Shown: positions 28,201 to 33,700 of the stretch, piece by piece
How positions within the stretch are numbered: position 1 is the first letter of the stretch
How the letters are laid out: each line of letters begins with the position of its first letter
NCBI GenBank assembly: GCA_049322515.1
Contig: JBMOQW010000010.1
Span: forward strand, 54,789 to 118,788
DNA length: 64,000 bases
DNA from: Parasulfuritortus sp049322515
GTDB lineage: Bacteria; Pseudomonadota; Gammaproteobacteria; Burkholderiales; Thiobacillaceae
Direction: 5' to 3'
Notes under the pieces: generated by a model
What the model was told of the DNA's origin: nothing
Database searches by the model: none
Seen by the model: the letters and a program-made list of their open reading frames with translations, nothing else
Program-made: the position numbers and the translations under genes

Positions 28201-28683
28201 GCAGCCGTAGATCAGAATGTCACCCTCGGGCGCGAGCGCCTCGCCGATCGCAGTCAGGCTCGCGCCATGCTGTCCCAACATCGAGTCGGCATCGAGCACG
28301 GCATTGCCGAGCACGAGTTGGCCCGGGCTACCGTGCGCCAGTAGATGCACGGCAGCCACGTCCTGACGTCCGGCCAGCGTCTCGGCGATCTGTTCGACGC
28401 CATCGCGGTCGGCATCCAGGTAGATGATTTCCAGGGCGCCGTCGTTTCGCGCAGAGAGTTCCGCGACCAGTTCGTCGGCCTCATCGACCCCGGCATCGAT
28501 GAACACCAGCTGCACCGCTGCGGTTTCCGTGGCGGAGGTGGACTCTTGCAGCTGACCGACCTCCGTGGCCGGGGCCAGGCTCGGTGTCAGGTCGGCGGAA
28601 TAAAGGATGCGCGCGTCGAGTTCCTCGACCAGCGGCCGTTCGACCGGCTGGCCGATGTCGCGGACGCACGCACGTGGCTTCAT
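13207..28683 (-). CDS. Giant repeat surface protein (DUF4347, beta-helix, Ig-like, cadherin)
   Basis: A 5158-residue protein. There is no Sec signal peptide; residues 20-35 have a LEPR-XLL-like motif (ELDARILYSADL), followed by a DUF4347 domain (about 55-225). Six parallel beta-helix modules occupy about 230-3260, most with a CSLREA-like motif (ISLREAI) and each ending near NNLQNFP (about 568, 1111, 1598, 2143, 2692, 3168). A cadherin-like domain, twelve Ig-like repeats of about 101 residues (3385-4590), two cadherin repeats, a Cadherin_3/CSPG-like domain and a Pro/Gly linker follow. A C-terminal hydrophobic helix (about 5078-5108) precedes a charged tail. It is probably an exported adhesin, perhaps anchored by its C-terminus. 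Its start overlaps the adaptor gene and its stop overlaps the cyclase gene, each by 4 bp. Confidence 0.85.
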   Translation of the reverse strand: MKPRACVRDIGQPVERPLVEELDARILYSADLTPSLAPATEVGQLQESTSATETAAVQLVFIDAGVDEADELVAELSARNDGALEIIYLDADRDGVEQIAETLAGRQDVAAVHLLAHGSPGQLVLGNAVLDADSMLGQHGASLTAIGEALAPEGDILIYGCEVADGPRGAAFIARMAWLTDADVAASDDRTGQGGDWILESTVGQVAVPSLFATAGPVWNGALATYTVTNTNDSGAGSLRQAIIDANANAGTDNISFNIAGTGVHTITLSTALPTISGTTIINATTDDSFAANGSRPAIVLDGNDLTGNGLRLGASADGSTIRGLVIRNFNGNGIHIDAGSDNHLIVGNYIGSFDSSGQLAAGTGMSGSQATGNGIYSEGDNVIIGGSSAADRNLLGGNASDGIDVRDAPGTQILGNWIGVAGDGLTPMANSVNGIYVLTSNGVEIGGPAASDGNWILGGTGNAVQVVDSSTVLVQNNRMGTDQTGTQDWGSGASTLSFNGTGSGNQVLDNIIAFGDRRGVALESGITATTISANSIYGNADLGIDLAVNGVTANDLGDADTGANNLQNFPMLTLAKTDGSNITVAGSLNSTANSYFRIELFANPTADSSGYGEGQIYLGFVNVATDGSGNATFSTTLSAAVPVGYAISATATKSNITYTTFTDTSEFARDVIAISSTQGEIAVTTAADTLDGDTTSLSTLLANKGADGEISLREAIIAANNTANGSLADLISFNIAGTGTHTLTLGSVLPSITGAVVIDGTTDTASVTANGGRPAIVVDGNSLAGNGLTLSATADGSTIRGLVIRNFGDAAIRIDAGSDGNTIAGNYLGAVDATGNQGASVNASYTLFVAGANNIIGGSTVADRNVLGTNGASLVYGVLVTGATATGNQILGNYIGIGADGSTAFSGIQPGIAVQSGAATTRIEGNVITADGDYGVYLNTTGAGTVVHDNLIGTNAAGTAMVSAPINGLWAVSAGANTVITNNVIAGASESGIRVDSSVSGATIQGNRIGTDAAGTANWGVQWWGIVISGSNNLVGGTSPGQGNIVANSNQAATQYDGIAVPFGSAVGNAILGNSIYGTVAGASGLGIDLGIGGVSANDTGDGDNSSNNLQNFPVLSWAVSNGTDTVTVSGSLNSTANSHFRIEFFATPTAHASGYGEGQIYLGYANVTTDSSGNASFTTGLTAAVPVGYVLSATATLSDVTYSTFTDTSEFAQSVTLLADPEGEVVVTTSADTLDGDTTSLSTLLANKGADGEISLREAIIAANNTANGATPDRISFAIAGTGTHAITLASALPDITDAVIIDASTDDSFNTNGSRPAIVIDGNNLNASGLTLTATADGSTIRGLLINNFQQNGIAIQSGSDGNTIAGNYIGQLNTSGTLGTSTVGLNGIYIEGANNTIGGANAADRNLIVGVTAHAIEINLETADGNIIQGNWIGLAADGATVLGPGFYGIWIQNGADNTLIGGSTLGQGNVIVGAGGIAISIDGLTSGTMIRGNYLGTDSTLTVSGGNDDNIKLAGGAHDNMIGGTGLNDGNYLTNSDWNGIYLWSNTGTGNAFLGNRIWNNALLGIDLVGGTENSDDVTANDTGDGDTGANNLQNFPVLSLAKTDGSNITVAGSLNSTANSYFRIELFANPTADGSGYGEGQIYLGFVNVATNGSGNASFSTTLTAAVPAGYAISATATRSDATYTTFTDTSEFARGIIAISTTQGQLVVDTASDTSDGDTTSLSTLLANKGADGEISLREAIIAANNTANGATPDRISFAIAGTGTHTLTLSSLLPNITDAVLLDATTDDSFAANGSRPAIVLNGNNLNGDGLVLTATADGSTLRGLVIQNFQGDGIQIDAGSEGNTIAGNYIGSLNSDGTAGGVGNGAAGVMVFGANNTIGGTSSADRNLVSGNANGVVIDGASASGNQVRGNYIGTDLAGTTAIGNQFDGVRMQNGATNNTIGGSAANMRNVISGNLWEGVQIDDEASDGNIVQGNWIGVGADGATLLGTGGDGIFIAGGADDSVIGGSGAGEGNWIAGTGLVGIEIDGSTSGTLIQGNRIGTDLAGTANWGAQQDGILIEDFTAVSGPTNNLIADNIVAFSNALGIGLFDTAGGGNTLTRNLVYGSDGPGIDLGYNGVTTNDAGDADTGANNLQNFPVLTLATTDGSDITVAGSLNSTANSHFRIEFFANPSADSSGYGEGQIYLGHVDVATDGSGNATFSTTLSAAVPVGYAISATATKADASYTAFTDTSEFARSIIAISEIQGQLVVDTASDTVDGDTTSLSTLLANRGADGFISLREAITAINNTAAGAQPTRIDFNIAGDTVHTITLTSLLPTITKPVIIDGTTDSGSFTANGNRPAVVINANGQNGSGLTLGAGASGSTVRGLVIYGQVFDALYIQAGSNNNTIVGNYLGGIGADGALVATTNGGSGLSVWGANNTIGGTTAADRNVITAAPNGGYALVLQGASATGNIVQGNYVGTTASGAAIGGTTNFSAIGIFSGASNNVVGGSTTAELNVIASRAQTALVILSAGSDNVVQGNRIGVDANGARLSTHTTAIQVDQTSGTRVLDNWISGGTSPITGIMYLVDASGTTVQGNRIGTDLSGTANWGSLANSILIGGNSNGNLVGGTGPGQGNIIAFSNQSLGQYDGIRVASGTGNALLGNSIYGTGAAAGSLGIDLDPNGVTPNDLGDADTGANNLQNFPVLTLATTDGSDITVAGSLNSTANSHFRIEFFANPSADSSGYGEGQIYLGHVDVATDGSGNATFSTTLSAAVPVGYAISATATKADASYTTFTDTSEFARSIIAISSTQGQLVVDTASDTVDGDTTSLSTLLANRGADGFISLREAITAANNTANGSQADQITFQIAGTGTHTITLTSALPDLTDAVILDASTDDSFANNGNRPAIVLDGNNGSYSGLVLGSTADGSTLRGWVITNFQHNGISIDVGSDGHTIAGNYIGLIGADGQAAAAGPMAYGISVSGSNNQIGGSAAADRNLIAGISGNAIHIEGVSATGNTVQGNWINLTADGLTPIASGGGGIVVLNLANNNQIGGLGAGEGNVIVRTGFSAIGVTNSAGTLIQGNRIGTDSTGSLDWGTSLAGMYFGTGASGSLVQNNIIAFSAANGGVVFEADAGAGNTLRENSIYGNAGLGIDLAFNGVTGNDAGDADTGANNLQNFPVLTAATTDGSDINISGVLDSAANSHYRIEFFASPTADETQFGEGQIYLGFVNVATDGAGNASFSTTLTVAVPVGYVVTATATLSDAGYSSLTDTSEFSFAVSASAANTAPDITSNGGGATAAVNVAENTTSVTTVTATDADLPAQTLSYSITGGADQGLFSIDASTGLLTFNAAPDFESPGDVGGDNVYEVTVQVSDGNGGTDSQAISVTVTNANDAPTVANAIPNQNATEDAAFSFQFAANTFADPDVGDTLTYGAQLAGGGALPAWLSFDAATRTFSGTPSNADVGTVSIEVTADDGNGGTVTDTFDIVIANSNDAPTLTNAIPNQNATEDAAFSFQFAANTFADPDVGDTLTYGAQLAGGGALPAWLSFDAATRTFSGTPSNADVGTVSIEVTADDGNGGTVTDTFDIVIANSNDAPTLTNAIPNQNATEDAAFSFQFAANTFADPDVGDTLTYGAQLAGGGALPAWLSFDAATRTFSGTPSNADVGTVSIEVTADDGNGGTVTDTFDIVIANSNDAPTIANPIADQNATENIPFNFTFPINSFSDPDVGDTLTYSAQLAGGGALPAWLSFDAVTRTFSGTPSNADVGTISIEVTADDGNGGTVTDTFSITIGNTNDAPFVANPIPNQNATEDAAFSFQFAANTFADPDVGDTLTYTTSLLPAWLTFDDATRTFSGTPTNGDVGTISVTVTATDGTGQTVSDTFDLVVANTNDPPTVAHPLSDQHATENAAFNFTFAVNTFADPDVGDTLTYSAQLAGGGALPAWLSFDAATRTFSGTPTNADVGTISIDVTADDGSGGTVTDTFSITVGDTNDAPTVANPIPNQNATEDAAFSFQFAANTFADPDVGDTLTYSAQLAGGGALPAWLNFDAATRAFSGTPSNADVGTISIDVTADDGSGGTVTDTFSITVSNSNDAPTVANPIPNQNASENTAFSFQFAANTFNDIDVGDTLTYTAQITGGGALPGWLSFDALTRTFSGTPSNADVGTISIDVTADDGSGGTVTDTFSITVSNSNDAPTVANPIPNQNASENTAFSFQFAANTFNDIDVGDTLTYSAQLAGGGALPAWLSFDAATRTFSGTPSNADVGTISIDVTADDGSGGTVIDTFNITVANSNDAPTVANPIPNQNASENTAFSFQFAANTFNDIDVGDTLTYSAQLAGGGALPAWLSFDAATRTFSGTPSNADVGTISIAVTADDGNGGTVTDTFSITVGDSNDAPTVANPIPNQNATEDAAFSFQFAANTFADPDVGDTLTYSAQLAGGGALPAWLSFDAATRTFSGTPSNADVGTISIDVTADDGSGGTVTDTFSITVGDTNDAPTVANPIPNQNASEDTAFSFQFAANTFNDIDVGDTLTYSVSGLPAWLTFDAGTRTFSGTPSQADVGTVTLTVRATDAGGLLVQDSFDIVVSARATNPVGPVIDADGNTNQVVENAASGTLVGLTVSASDADPGDTVTYSLTDDAGGRFRIDANTGVVSVADGSLLDYETATRHDLSVLATSSDGSTRSQQFTIHVLNLNENGVGPISDIDSNANQVPENAASGTLVGLTVSASDADAGDTVTYSLTDDAGGRFRIDANTGVVSVADGRLLDYETATRHDLTVRATSSDGSTAELRFSVELANLNDLPPVLELGRVSVLAGGAVHLDGAVINAIDPDQLAESLSITVAQATGGYFSFVDAPGVAITGFAQSDLASGRVMFIHDGFSEFATAQLTANDGQFDSAQKSLEIEISIIVPPEIPDPGSPGPGQPPGPGQPPGPGQPPGNGTAPPGTPGAPGIPGAPVNPVTPGSPDVETDPGEPLLPAPEVDEGELGTGSTPPSGGTQQATLDGVATTMTVSQNFQSPHARPIAFTLFRLGELYLGEGLLTVDAGTLQSTSQVSYAIVPLDIEELLEADAGSSLAVALPKVTLVAASLGAVWWATRVGALLASMMMAIPAWRHLDPLPIVRSKSKVKVNETVFDEDLAADDRRATPRQDAETEMADMT
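14910..18540 (-). repeat. Twelve tandem ~303-bp Ig-like repeats in giant gene
   Basis: Copies recur about every 303 bp (some 288-300), each encoding a unit beginning NDAPTVANPIPNQNATED or a variant and ending TVTDTFSITV. The copies covering about 17,800-18,410 are essentially identical, and the flanking ones differ by few bases. Such near-identity points to recent duplication or gene conversion, so copy number is probably variable. Confidence 0.9.
19100..27990 (-). repeat. Six long beta-helix modules (1.4-1.65 kb) in giant gene
   Basis: The codons for NNLQNFP recur near 26,980, 25,350, 23,890, 22,255, 20,610 and 19,180. Junction segments (GYGEGQIYLG, TDTSEFA, DGDTTSLSTLLAN, SLREAI) are strongly conserved; the stretch at about 20,190-20,610 is almost identical to about 21,830-22,260. 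Central parts diverge more. Confidence 0.85.
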
Positions 28684-29531
28684 GGCTTGGCGGGCTTCGG
28701 CTTCGACTGGGCAGGCGGCGCCGTTTCAAGTCCGGGAAACCGGACCTGGCAGCGGGCGCCGGCGGGGATGGCGTGGTCGCGGTTGGGCAGGCTCAAACGG
28801 ACCCGGAAAGTGTTGCTGGCCGGGTCGATGACCCGATCGACCAAAGTGACCTTGGCCGGGGCTTCGGCCATGCCGGGCAGGTCCGGGGCGACGGTGGCGG
28901 TCATGCCGGTCTTGATCTGGCCAAAGCTGGCAGCGGGCATGAAGACCTCGACCCGAAGTGGATGCAGTGCGGCCAGGCGCAGTACCGGCCGGTCCTCGAC
29001 CCGTTCGCCGGGCGACAGGTAACGGTCGACCACCACGCCGGAGAAGGGGCTGAGCAGCTTGCGCTGGGCCAATTGTGCCTGGGCCAGGGCGGATTCCTTG
29101 TCCCAGATGCGCTTCTGGTCGCGGGCCTGGACCAGACGCTGTTCGGCCACCTTCAATTCGGTCTGGGCCTGGTCGATGGCCTGTTTCGAGATGAAGTTCT
29201 GCTGGCCCAGGTCTTCCGCACGACGCACCTGTTGCCGGGCGAAATCCCGGTTCGCCTCGGCGGCGCGCAACTCCGCCTCGGCCTGGGCACGCTGCCGGGC
29301 GACATTGAGCGAGGCCTGTTCAACCCCGGCCCGCAAGGTGGCCAGCACCTGGCCCTTTTTCACGAAATCGCCCCGCTCGACCATCACCTTGTCGAGCACA
29401 CCGATGACTGGACTACCGAGTTCGGCGGACTGGCTTGGCTCGATCAGGCAGCCGAGCGGCGCGGCGGCCCGGGCGGGCGGCCCCACCAGGATGGTGAGCG
29501 CAAGACAGCTGAGTAAACAAGTTCGTTTCAT
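28680..29531 (-). CDS. Periplasmic adaptor (HlyD/RND membrane fusion family)
   Basis: A 283-residue protein from the ATG at 29531, starting with a signal peptide (MKRTCLLSCLALTILVGPPARA). The mature part has a split lipoyl/barrel-sandwich domain (GVLDKVMVERGDFVKKGQVL ... LLSPFSGVVVDRYLSPGERV) around a coiled-coil hairpin, then a beta-barrel region (EVFMPAASFGQIKTGM). This is the adaptor that links inner-membrane exporters to outer-membrane channels. Upstream in-frame starts exist, but the signal peptide favours this one. It lies 83 bp after the SecA-like gene and overlaps the giant protein start by 4 bp, implying it serves that protein's export. Confidence 0.83.
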   Translation of the reverse strand: MKRTCLLSCLALTILVGPPARAAAPLGCLIEPSQSAELGSPVIGVLDKVMVERGDFVKKGQVLATLRAGVEQASLNVARQRAQAEAELRAAEANRDFARQQVRRAEDLGQQNFISKQAIDQAQTELKVAEQRLVQARDQKRIWDKESALAQAQLAQRKLLSPFSGVVVDRYLSPGERVEDRPVLRLAALHPLRVEVFMPAASFGQIKTGMTATVAPDLPGMAEAPAKVTLVDRVIDPASNTFRVRLSLPNRDHAIPAGARCQVRFPGLETAPPAQSKPKPAKP

Positions 29532-29614
29532 GCCTCGTTCCATGGATGAAGGCGTGGCCGAAAGGCCCGCCTGTAGGGGATAACGGTGACCTGCGAGCCA
29601 CATGAACAGTACAT

Positions 29615-31567
29615 TTATTCCATCTCCCCGCCAAACGCGAGTCCCTGCTCGATCACCGATTCTTCGCGCGCCAGTGCCCGTCGGGTCCGGCGGGCCTCGG
29701 CCTCGGCAGCACGCTGGGCCAGGGTGTAAAGCGCCTGGATCCAGCGATGCCGGCCGGGTTGGCGGGCCAGTCGGTCGAGCCACGGCTGAGCGAAATGCCC
29801 GCGCAGCAGGTCTGCCTCCAGGCACAGGTGGATCTCCAGGCTGCCTGGTTGGCCCTGGCGCGCGCACCGGCCGTGCAACTGGCGGTCGATGCGACGGGCC
29901 GGATTGTGCTGGCAGGCGATGAGATGGAGCCCGCCGAGCTCGGCAACCCCCTCGCCCAGCGGGATGTCGGTGCCACGCCCGGCCATGTTGGTGGCCACGG
30001 TGATTCGGCCGGGCTGGCCGGCTTGGCCGACAATTTCGGCCTCGGCCTGGTCCTGGCGCGCGTTGAGGACCTGACACGCGAGTCCGGACTGGCGCAACAG
30101 CGCGGCCAGGGCTTCGGAATCGGCCACCGAATCAGTGCCGACCAGCACCGGTCGCCCCTGCCGGTGCACCACCGCCACACGTTCCGCGACGGCCTGCCAG
30201 AGCGACGCCCGGTCGACATGGACCCGGGGCGGCTCGATCCGGAGCTGGCCAGGCCGGCGGGAGGGCAGCCGCAGGACCGGCGTGCCATAGGTCGTGACCA
30301 GTTCACCGGCGGCCTCGACCAGGGTGCCACTGATGCCTGACAGGCGATGGTAGCGACGAAACAGCCGCGGATAGGTGATGCGGGCCACGGTATCCTGCTC
30401 TGCTGGCGGGCGCAGTCCCTCCTTCGCGGCGATCAGCCCATGCAGGCCATGCGACCAGGCGCGGCCGGGGGCGACCCGACCCGTGGTGGGGTCGATGATG
30501 ACCACGGTGTCGTCAATGACCAGATAATCCCGATCACGCTGGAATAGATGACACGCGCGCAAGGCCTGAATCACCCAGGCCCGACGGAACAGGCGGTTAC
30601 GCCAGGCGGGCGACAGTCCGGTCAAGGTCTCCAGGCGGGCATGTCCGGCCTCGGTCAGTTCGATCCCCCGCGCCTCGGGGTCGACCCGGTAATCACGGCC
30701 TTCGTTCAGGGCAGCGGCCAGGTGCAGGGCGACCAGGGGATCGACGCGCCGGGCCGGATCGGCGCTTCTCACCCCCAGCACCAGCGGCACCGTGGCCTCA
30801 TCGATCAGGAGGCTGTCGGCTTCATCGAGAATGGCCATGCACAATCCGCGCAACCGGGTCTTCGGCGGCTGACCGGCCCATCGGCCGACCAGCCTCGAAG
30901 CCCGGCTGCGGGCCTGGCGATCACGCAAATAATCGAAGCCCAGTTCCTTGGCGGTGCAGTAGGTGATGTCACAGGCATAGGCTGACCGGCGTTGGTCCTG
31001 GTCGAGGCCGGCAGTGACCTGTCCGACCGACAGCCCGAGGGCGTCATGGAGCGGTGCCAGGGCGGCGGCATCGCGTGCGACCAGGTAATCGTTGGCAGTG
31101 ATGACATGGACCGGCATGCCGGACAGGGCGCCCAGCGCGCTCGCCAGACCGATGGCCAGGGTCTTGCCTTCGCCCGTGGCGAGTTCGACCAGGGTGTTGT
31201 CGAGCAAGGCCCGCGCCGCAGCCACCTGGACCGGATAGGGCGTCAGGCCCAGTGTCCGCTGGCAAGTCCGCAACACCAGCCCGAACACCTTGACCAGCAC
31301 CTGGTCGCGGCGGTCGAGGCGGGCCAGGTCGGGCACCCACTCGGCCAGCCGCATCCGCACCGCTTCCGGCCCCAGATCTGACATGCGCTCGGCCTCGGCC
31401 AAGGCGCGCGCCGCGAAACGCTGATAGCGGCCGCGCGCCAGGACGCCCGGGTTGAAGTGCCGCAGCCATGGCTGGATCCAGTCGTCGCTGGGACGCCCCG
31501 TCCGCTCCGGATAGTCGCCCCAGAACAGCCCGGGCGTCGGCAGGGCATGAATGACCGGACCGGTCAT
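29615..31567 (-). CDS. Shortened SecA-like translocase ATPase
   Basis: A 650-residue SecA paralogue; housekeeping SecA is about 900. Walker A is ATGEGKT (130-136) and Walker B DEADSLLIDEA (248-258). The second motor domain keeps SGISGTL, TNMAGRGTDI (526-535) and the arginine-finger region GRCARQGQPG. The preprotein-binding region between the motor motifs is short. The protein ends soon after the motor, so the wing and most of the scaffold are missing, as is the Cys-rich zinc tail. ATPase residues look intact. Its start overlaps the M50 gene stop as ATGA. It probably powers export of the giant protein encoded two genes downstream; whether through SecYEG or another channel is unknown. Confidence 0.85.
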   Translation of the reverse strand: MTGPVIHALPTPGLFWGDYPERTGRPSDDWIQPWLRHFNPGVLARGRYQRFAARALAEAERMSDLGPEAVRMRLAEWVPDLARLDRRDQVLVKVFGLVLRTCQRTLGLTPYPVQVAAARALLDNTLVELATGEGKTLAIGLASALGALSGMPVHVITANDYLVARDAAALAPLHDALGLSVGQVTAGLDQDQRRSAYACDITYCTAKELGFDYLRDRQARSRASRLVGRWAGQPPKTRLRGLCMAILDEADSLLIDEATVPLVLGVRSADPARRVDPLVALHLAAALNEGRDYRVDPEARGIELTEAGHARLETLTGLSPAWRNRLFRRAWVIQALRACHLFQRDRDYLVIDDTVVIIDPTTGRVAPGRAWSHGLHGLIAAKEGLRPPAEQDTVARITYPRLFRRYHRLSGISGTLVEAAGELVTTYGTPVLRLPSRRPGQLRIEPPRVHVDRASLWQAVAERVAVVHRQGRPVLVGTDSVADSEALAALLRQSGLACQVLNARQDQAEAEIVGQAGQPGRITVATNMAGRGTDIPLGEGVAELGGLHLIACQHNPARRIDRQLHGRCARQGQPGSLEIHLCLEADLLRGHFAQPWLDRLARQPGRHRWIQALYTLAQRAAEAEARRTRRALAREESVIEQGLAFGGEME

Positions 31568-33699
31568 GCGCCTACCCGCCCCAGGAATGACTGCTTGAGC
31601 CGGCGACCGAGTTGCCAGGCGAGGGGCTCGTAGCCCAGGTCGAAGCGTGCCTGGGCCCGGGCGCCGACCCGGGGCAAGGCCACCCCTGGCAAGCTCAGGT
31701 CGATCAGAAAATGGGGCGCGCGCGCGGTGACACCATCCCCGGCGACCGGGTCGAGCGGTATCCGGCCGCCGCCCAGTTCACCCAGCGCCGGGCTGGGCAA
31801 GCGCTGGGTCGCGGCCGGCTGTTCCCCCGACCACCTGGCATCGACCCAGCGTCGGCCATCGGCCAGCCAGACCTCGACCCCGCGCAAGCGCGCCAGGGTC
31901 TGGCCGATGTCGGCCTGGTCGACCACGGCGCGCACCCGGGCATCGCCGTCGGGCAGGATATAGGCGACTTCCTCGCCACGCGCGACGTGCCGGCCAGGCA
32001 AATCGGCTGGCCAGGGCAGCACCAGACGGCCGGCGATTTCAGCGCGCACGATCAGGCGATCGATACGGGCGTCGTGGTCGGCCAGGTCGGCTTCCAGGGC
32101 GCGGATTTCCTCGACCAGGCGAGCGGTCAATTCGTGATCGCGGCCGAGATTGGCATACAACCGGCCCTGGACCTGGGTCAGCCGGGCGGCCTTCTGTTCA
32201 CGTTCGGCCAGGCGCTGCGGGTCGTGTAGCTGGATGAGCGGCTGGCCGGGTTCGACCCGGGCACCGTCGGCCACCAGAACCGTCTCGACAAAGCCGTCCA
32301 CGCCGGGCCGCACCCGCGCCTGGTCGGGCAGCCAAACCATGGCGTCGGCAACCACACGATGCGGCAAAGGCAGGGCGAAGACCAGCAAGCCGACCAGGAC
32401 CAGCCCCGCCACGGCCGCCCGCCGCGCCTGCCGGCGCTGACCGGGCGCGCGCGCCCGGCGCAGGAACTGGAGCAGCAATGCCCGTCCCGGCTGGATGAAC
32501 ATGCTCCACCAAAGCAGCAGGCCGGCCGCCAGGGCGAAGGTGAACGACACGCCAGCAGCCCAGTAGACCAGGGTGACGAGGATGAAGACCCGATAGGCGA
32601 AGCTGAGCGGGCCATAGAGCAACAGCCATTTGCGCTCTCCCGGGGCCGTCGCGGGCGCCGCGAGGGTCTGGCGCAAGACATGGCGCTCGGCCAGGTACAA
32701 CCAGTATTGGGCACTGCGCGGACCCAGGTTGGGCAGATCGATGGCATCGCAGAGCATGAAATAGCCGTCGTAGCGAAGCAAGGGGTTGCCGTTGAACAGC
32801 ACGGTGGACACCGCCGCCACCAGCATCACCGCGAGGGCCGCGTCTCGCACCAGGCCAGGCTCCGCGGCCAGCCAGACCAGGAGGGCCAGGGCGGCCAGGG
32901 CCAACTCGACCATGATGCCCGCGGCACTGACCAGAAAACGCTGGCCCCGGCTGCTGAAACCGGACACATCGCGGGCATCGACCCAAGGCACCGGCATGAG
33001 CAGGAACAGGCTGACGCCCACCATGCGGGTATCGCCGCCGAAGCGACGGATGACCAAGGCATGGCCGAGTTCGTGGATCAGCTTGATGAAGGGATAGACC
33101 GCCCAGGTGGTGAGCAGGAACAGCGGGCTTTTCGCCGCGGACCGGGCATGCTCGGCGAGCGCCGCGCCATTCAGGAGCACCAGGGTCAGCGCCAGGCCCA
33201 TCAAGGCCAGCCAGGCCAGGAGGGCCGGCCCGCGCATCAAGGGCCGGAAGACGCGTTCGATCGGCCCGAGATAAGGCCGGGGATCGAACAGCGCCGCCCG
33301 AAAGAAGAACGGATTCAATTGCGACCAACGTTGCCGCTCGCGACGCTCGGCCTGGCGCTCGAACAGCAGGTCGACATCGGGAATCGCCTCGGCCTGAAGG
33401 ACGCCGCCCTCGGACAGCCGGGTCAGGATGCCGATCGCCTCGGTCTGGCTGGGTGCCGCCTCGCCCATCGTCTCGACCAGATGGTCCCAGATCTCACGCA
33501 CGCTCAGACGCCCGTCGCACAGGCCGACAAACGCGTAGGCGCCAGGATTGAGCCGGAAATGCCGGCCTTCGACCGGTTCGTGCAGGACATGCCAGCGTTG
33601 GCCCCGCACCACCTGCCGACGCACCTGGACGTGCGGTTTCAGCCGGGGGTGAAGCTCGGCCACCCGATACCAATGCGGGTTCAGGTAACCGGCCTCCAT
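31564..33699 (-). CDS. PqqD-like/M50 protease/HlyD fusion protein
   Basis: A 711-residue chimera. Residues 20-105 look like a PqqD/RRE winged-helix domain (RHFRLNPGAYAFVGLCDGRLSVREIWDHL). Then comes a multi-pass M50 site-2-protease domain with HELGH (209-213) and NPLLRYDGYF (305-314), the two zinc-ligand motifs. After a last helix near 430-445 follow a lipoyl/HlyD domain with coiled coil (about 455-580) and a beta-barrel end. PqqD-type domains bind leader segments of peptide substrates, so it may recognise and cut the giant protein's N-terminus; this is inference. It starts 1 bp after the GAF-HlyD stop and ends in a 4-bp overlap with the SecA-like gene. Confidence 0.83.
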   Translation of the reverse strand: MEAGYLNPHWYRVAELHPRLKPHVQVRRQVVRGQRWHVLHEPVEGRHFRLNPGAYAFVGLCDGRLSVREIWDHLVETMGEAAPSQTEAIGILTRLSEGGVLQAEAIPDVDLLFERQAERRERQRWSQLNPFFFRAALFDPRPYLGPIERVFRPLMRGPALLAWLALMGLALTLVLLNGAALAEHARSAAKSPLFLLTTWAVYPFIKLIHELGHALVIRRFGGDTRMVGVSLFLLMPVPWVDARDVSGFSSRGQRFLVSAAGIMVELALAALALLVWLAAEPGLVRDAALAVMLVAAVSTVLFNGNPLLRYDGYFMLCDAIDLPNLGPRSAQYWLYLAERHVLRQTLAAPATAPGERKWLLLYGPLSFAYRVFILVTLVYWAAGVSFTFALAAGLLLWWSMFIQPGRALLLQFLRRARAPGQRRQARRAAVAGLVLVGLLVFALPLPHRVVADAMVWLPDQARVRPGVDGFVETVLVADGARVEPGQPLIQLHDPQRLAEREQKAARLTQVQGRLYANLGRDHELTARLVEEIRALEADLADHDARIDRLIVRAEIAGRLVLPWPADLPGRHVARGEEVAYILPDGDARVRAVVDQADIGQTLARLRGVEVWLADGRRWVDARWSGEQPAATQRLPSPALGELGGGRIPLDPVAGDGVTARAPHFLIDLSLPGVALPRVGARAQARFDLGYEPLAWQLGRRLKQSFLGRVGA

Positions 33700-33700
33700 G

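Noticed and set aside
28680..30077. Longer 465-residue form of the periplasmic adaptor
   Set aside because: The extension overlaps the SecA-like gene and is Arg/Pro-rich out-of-frame sequence; the ATG at 29531 gives a clear signal peptide.
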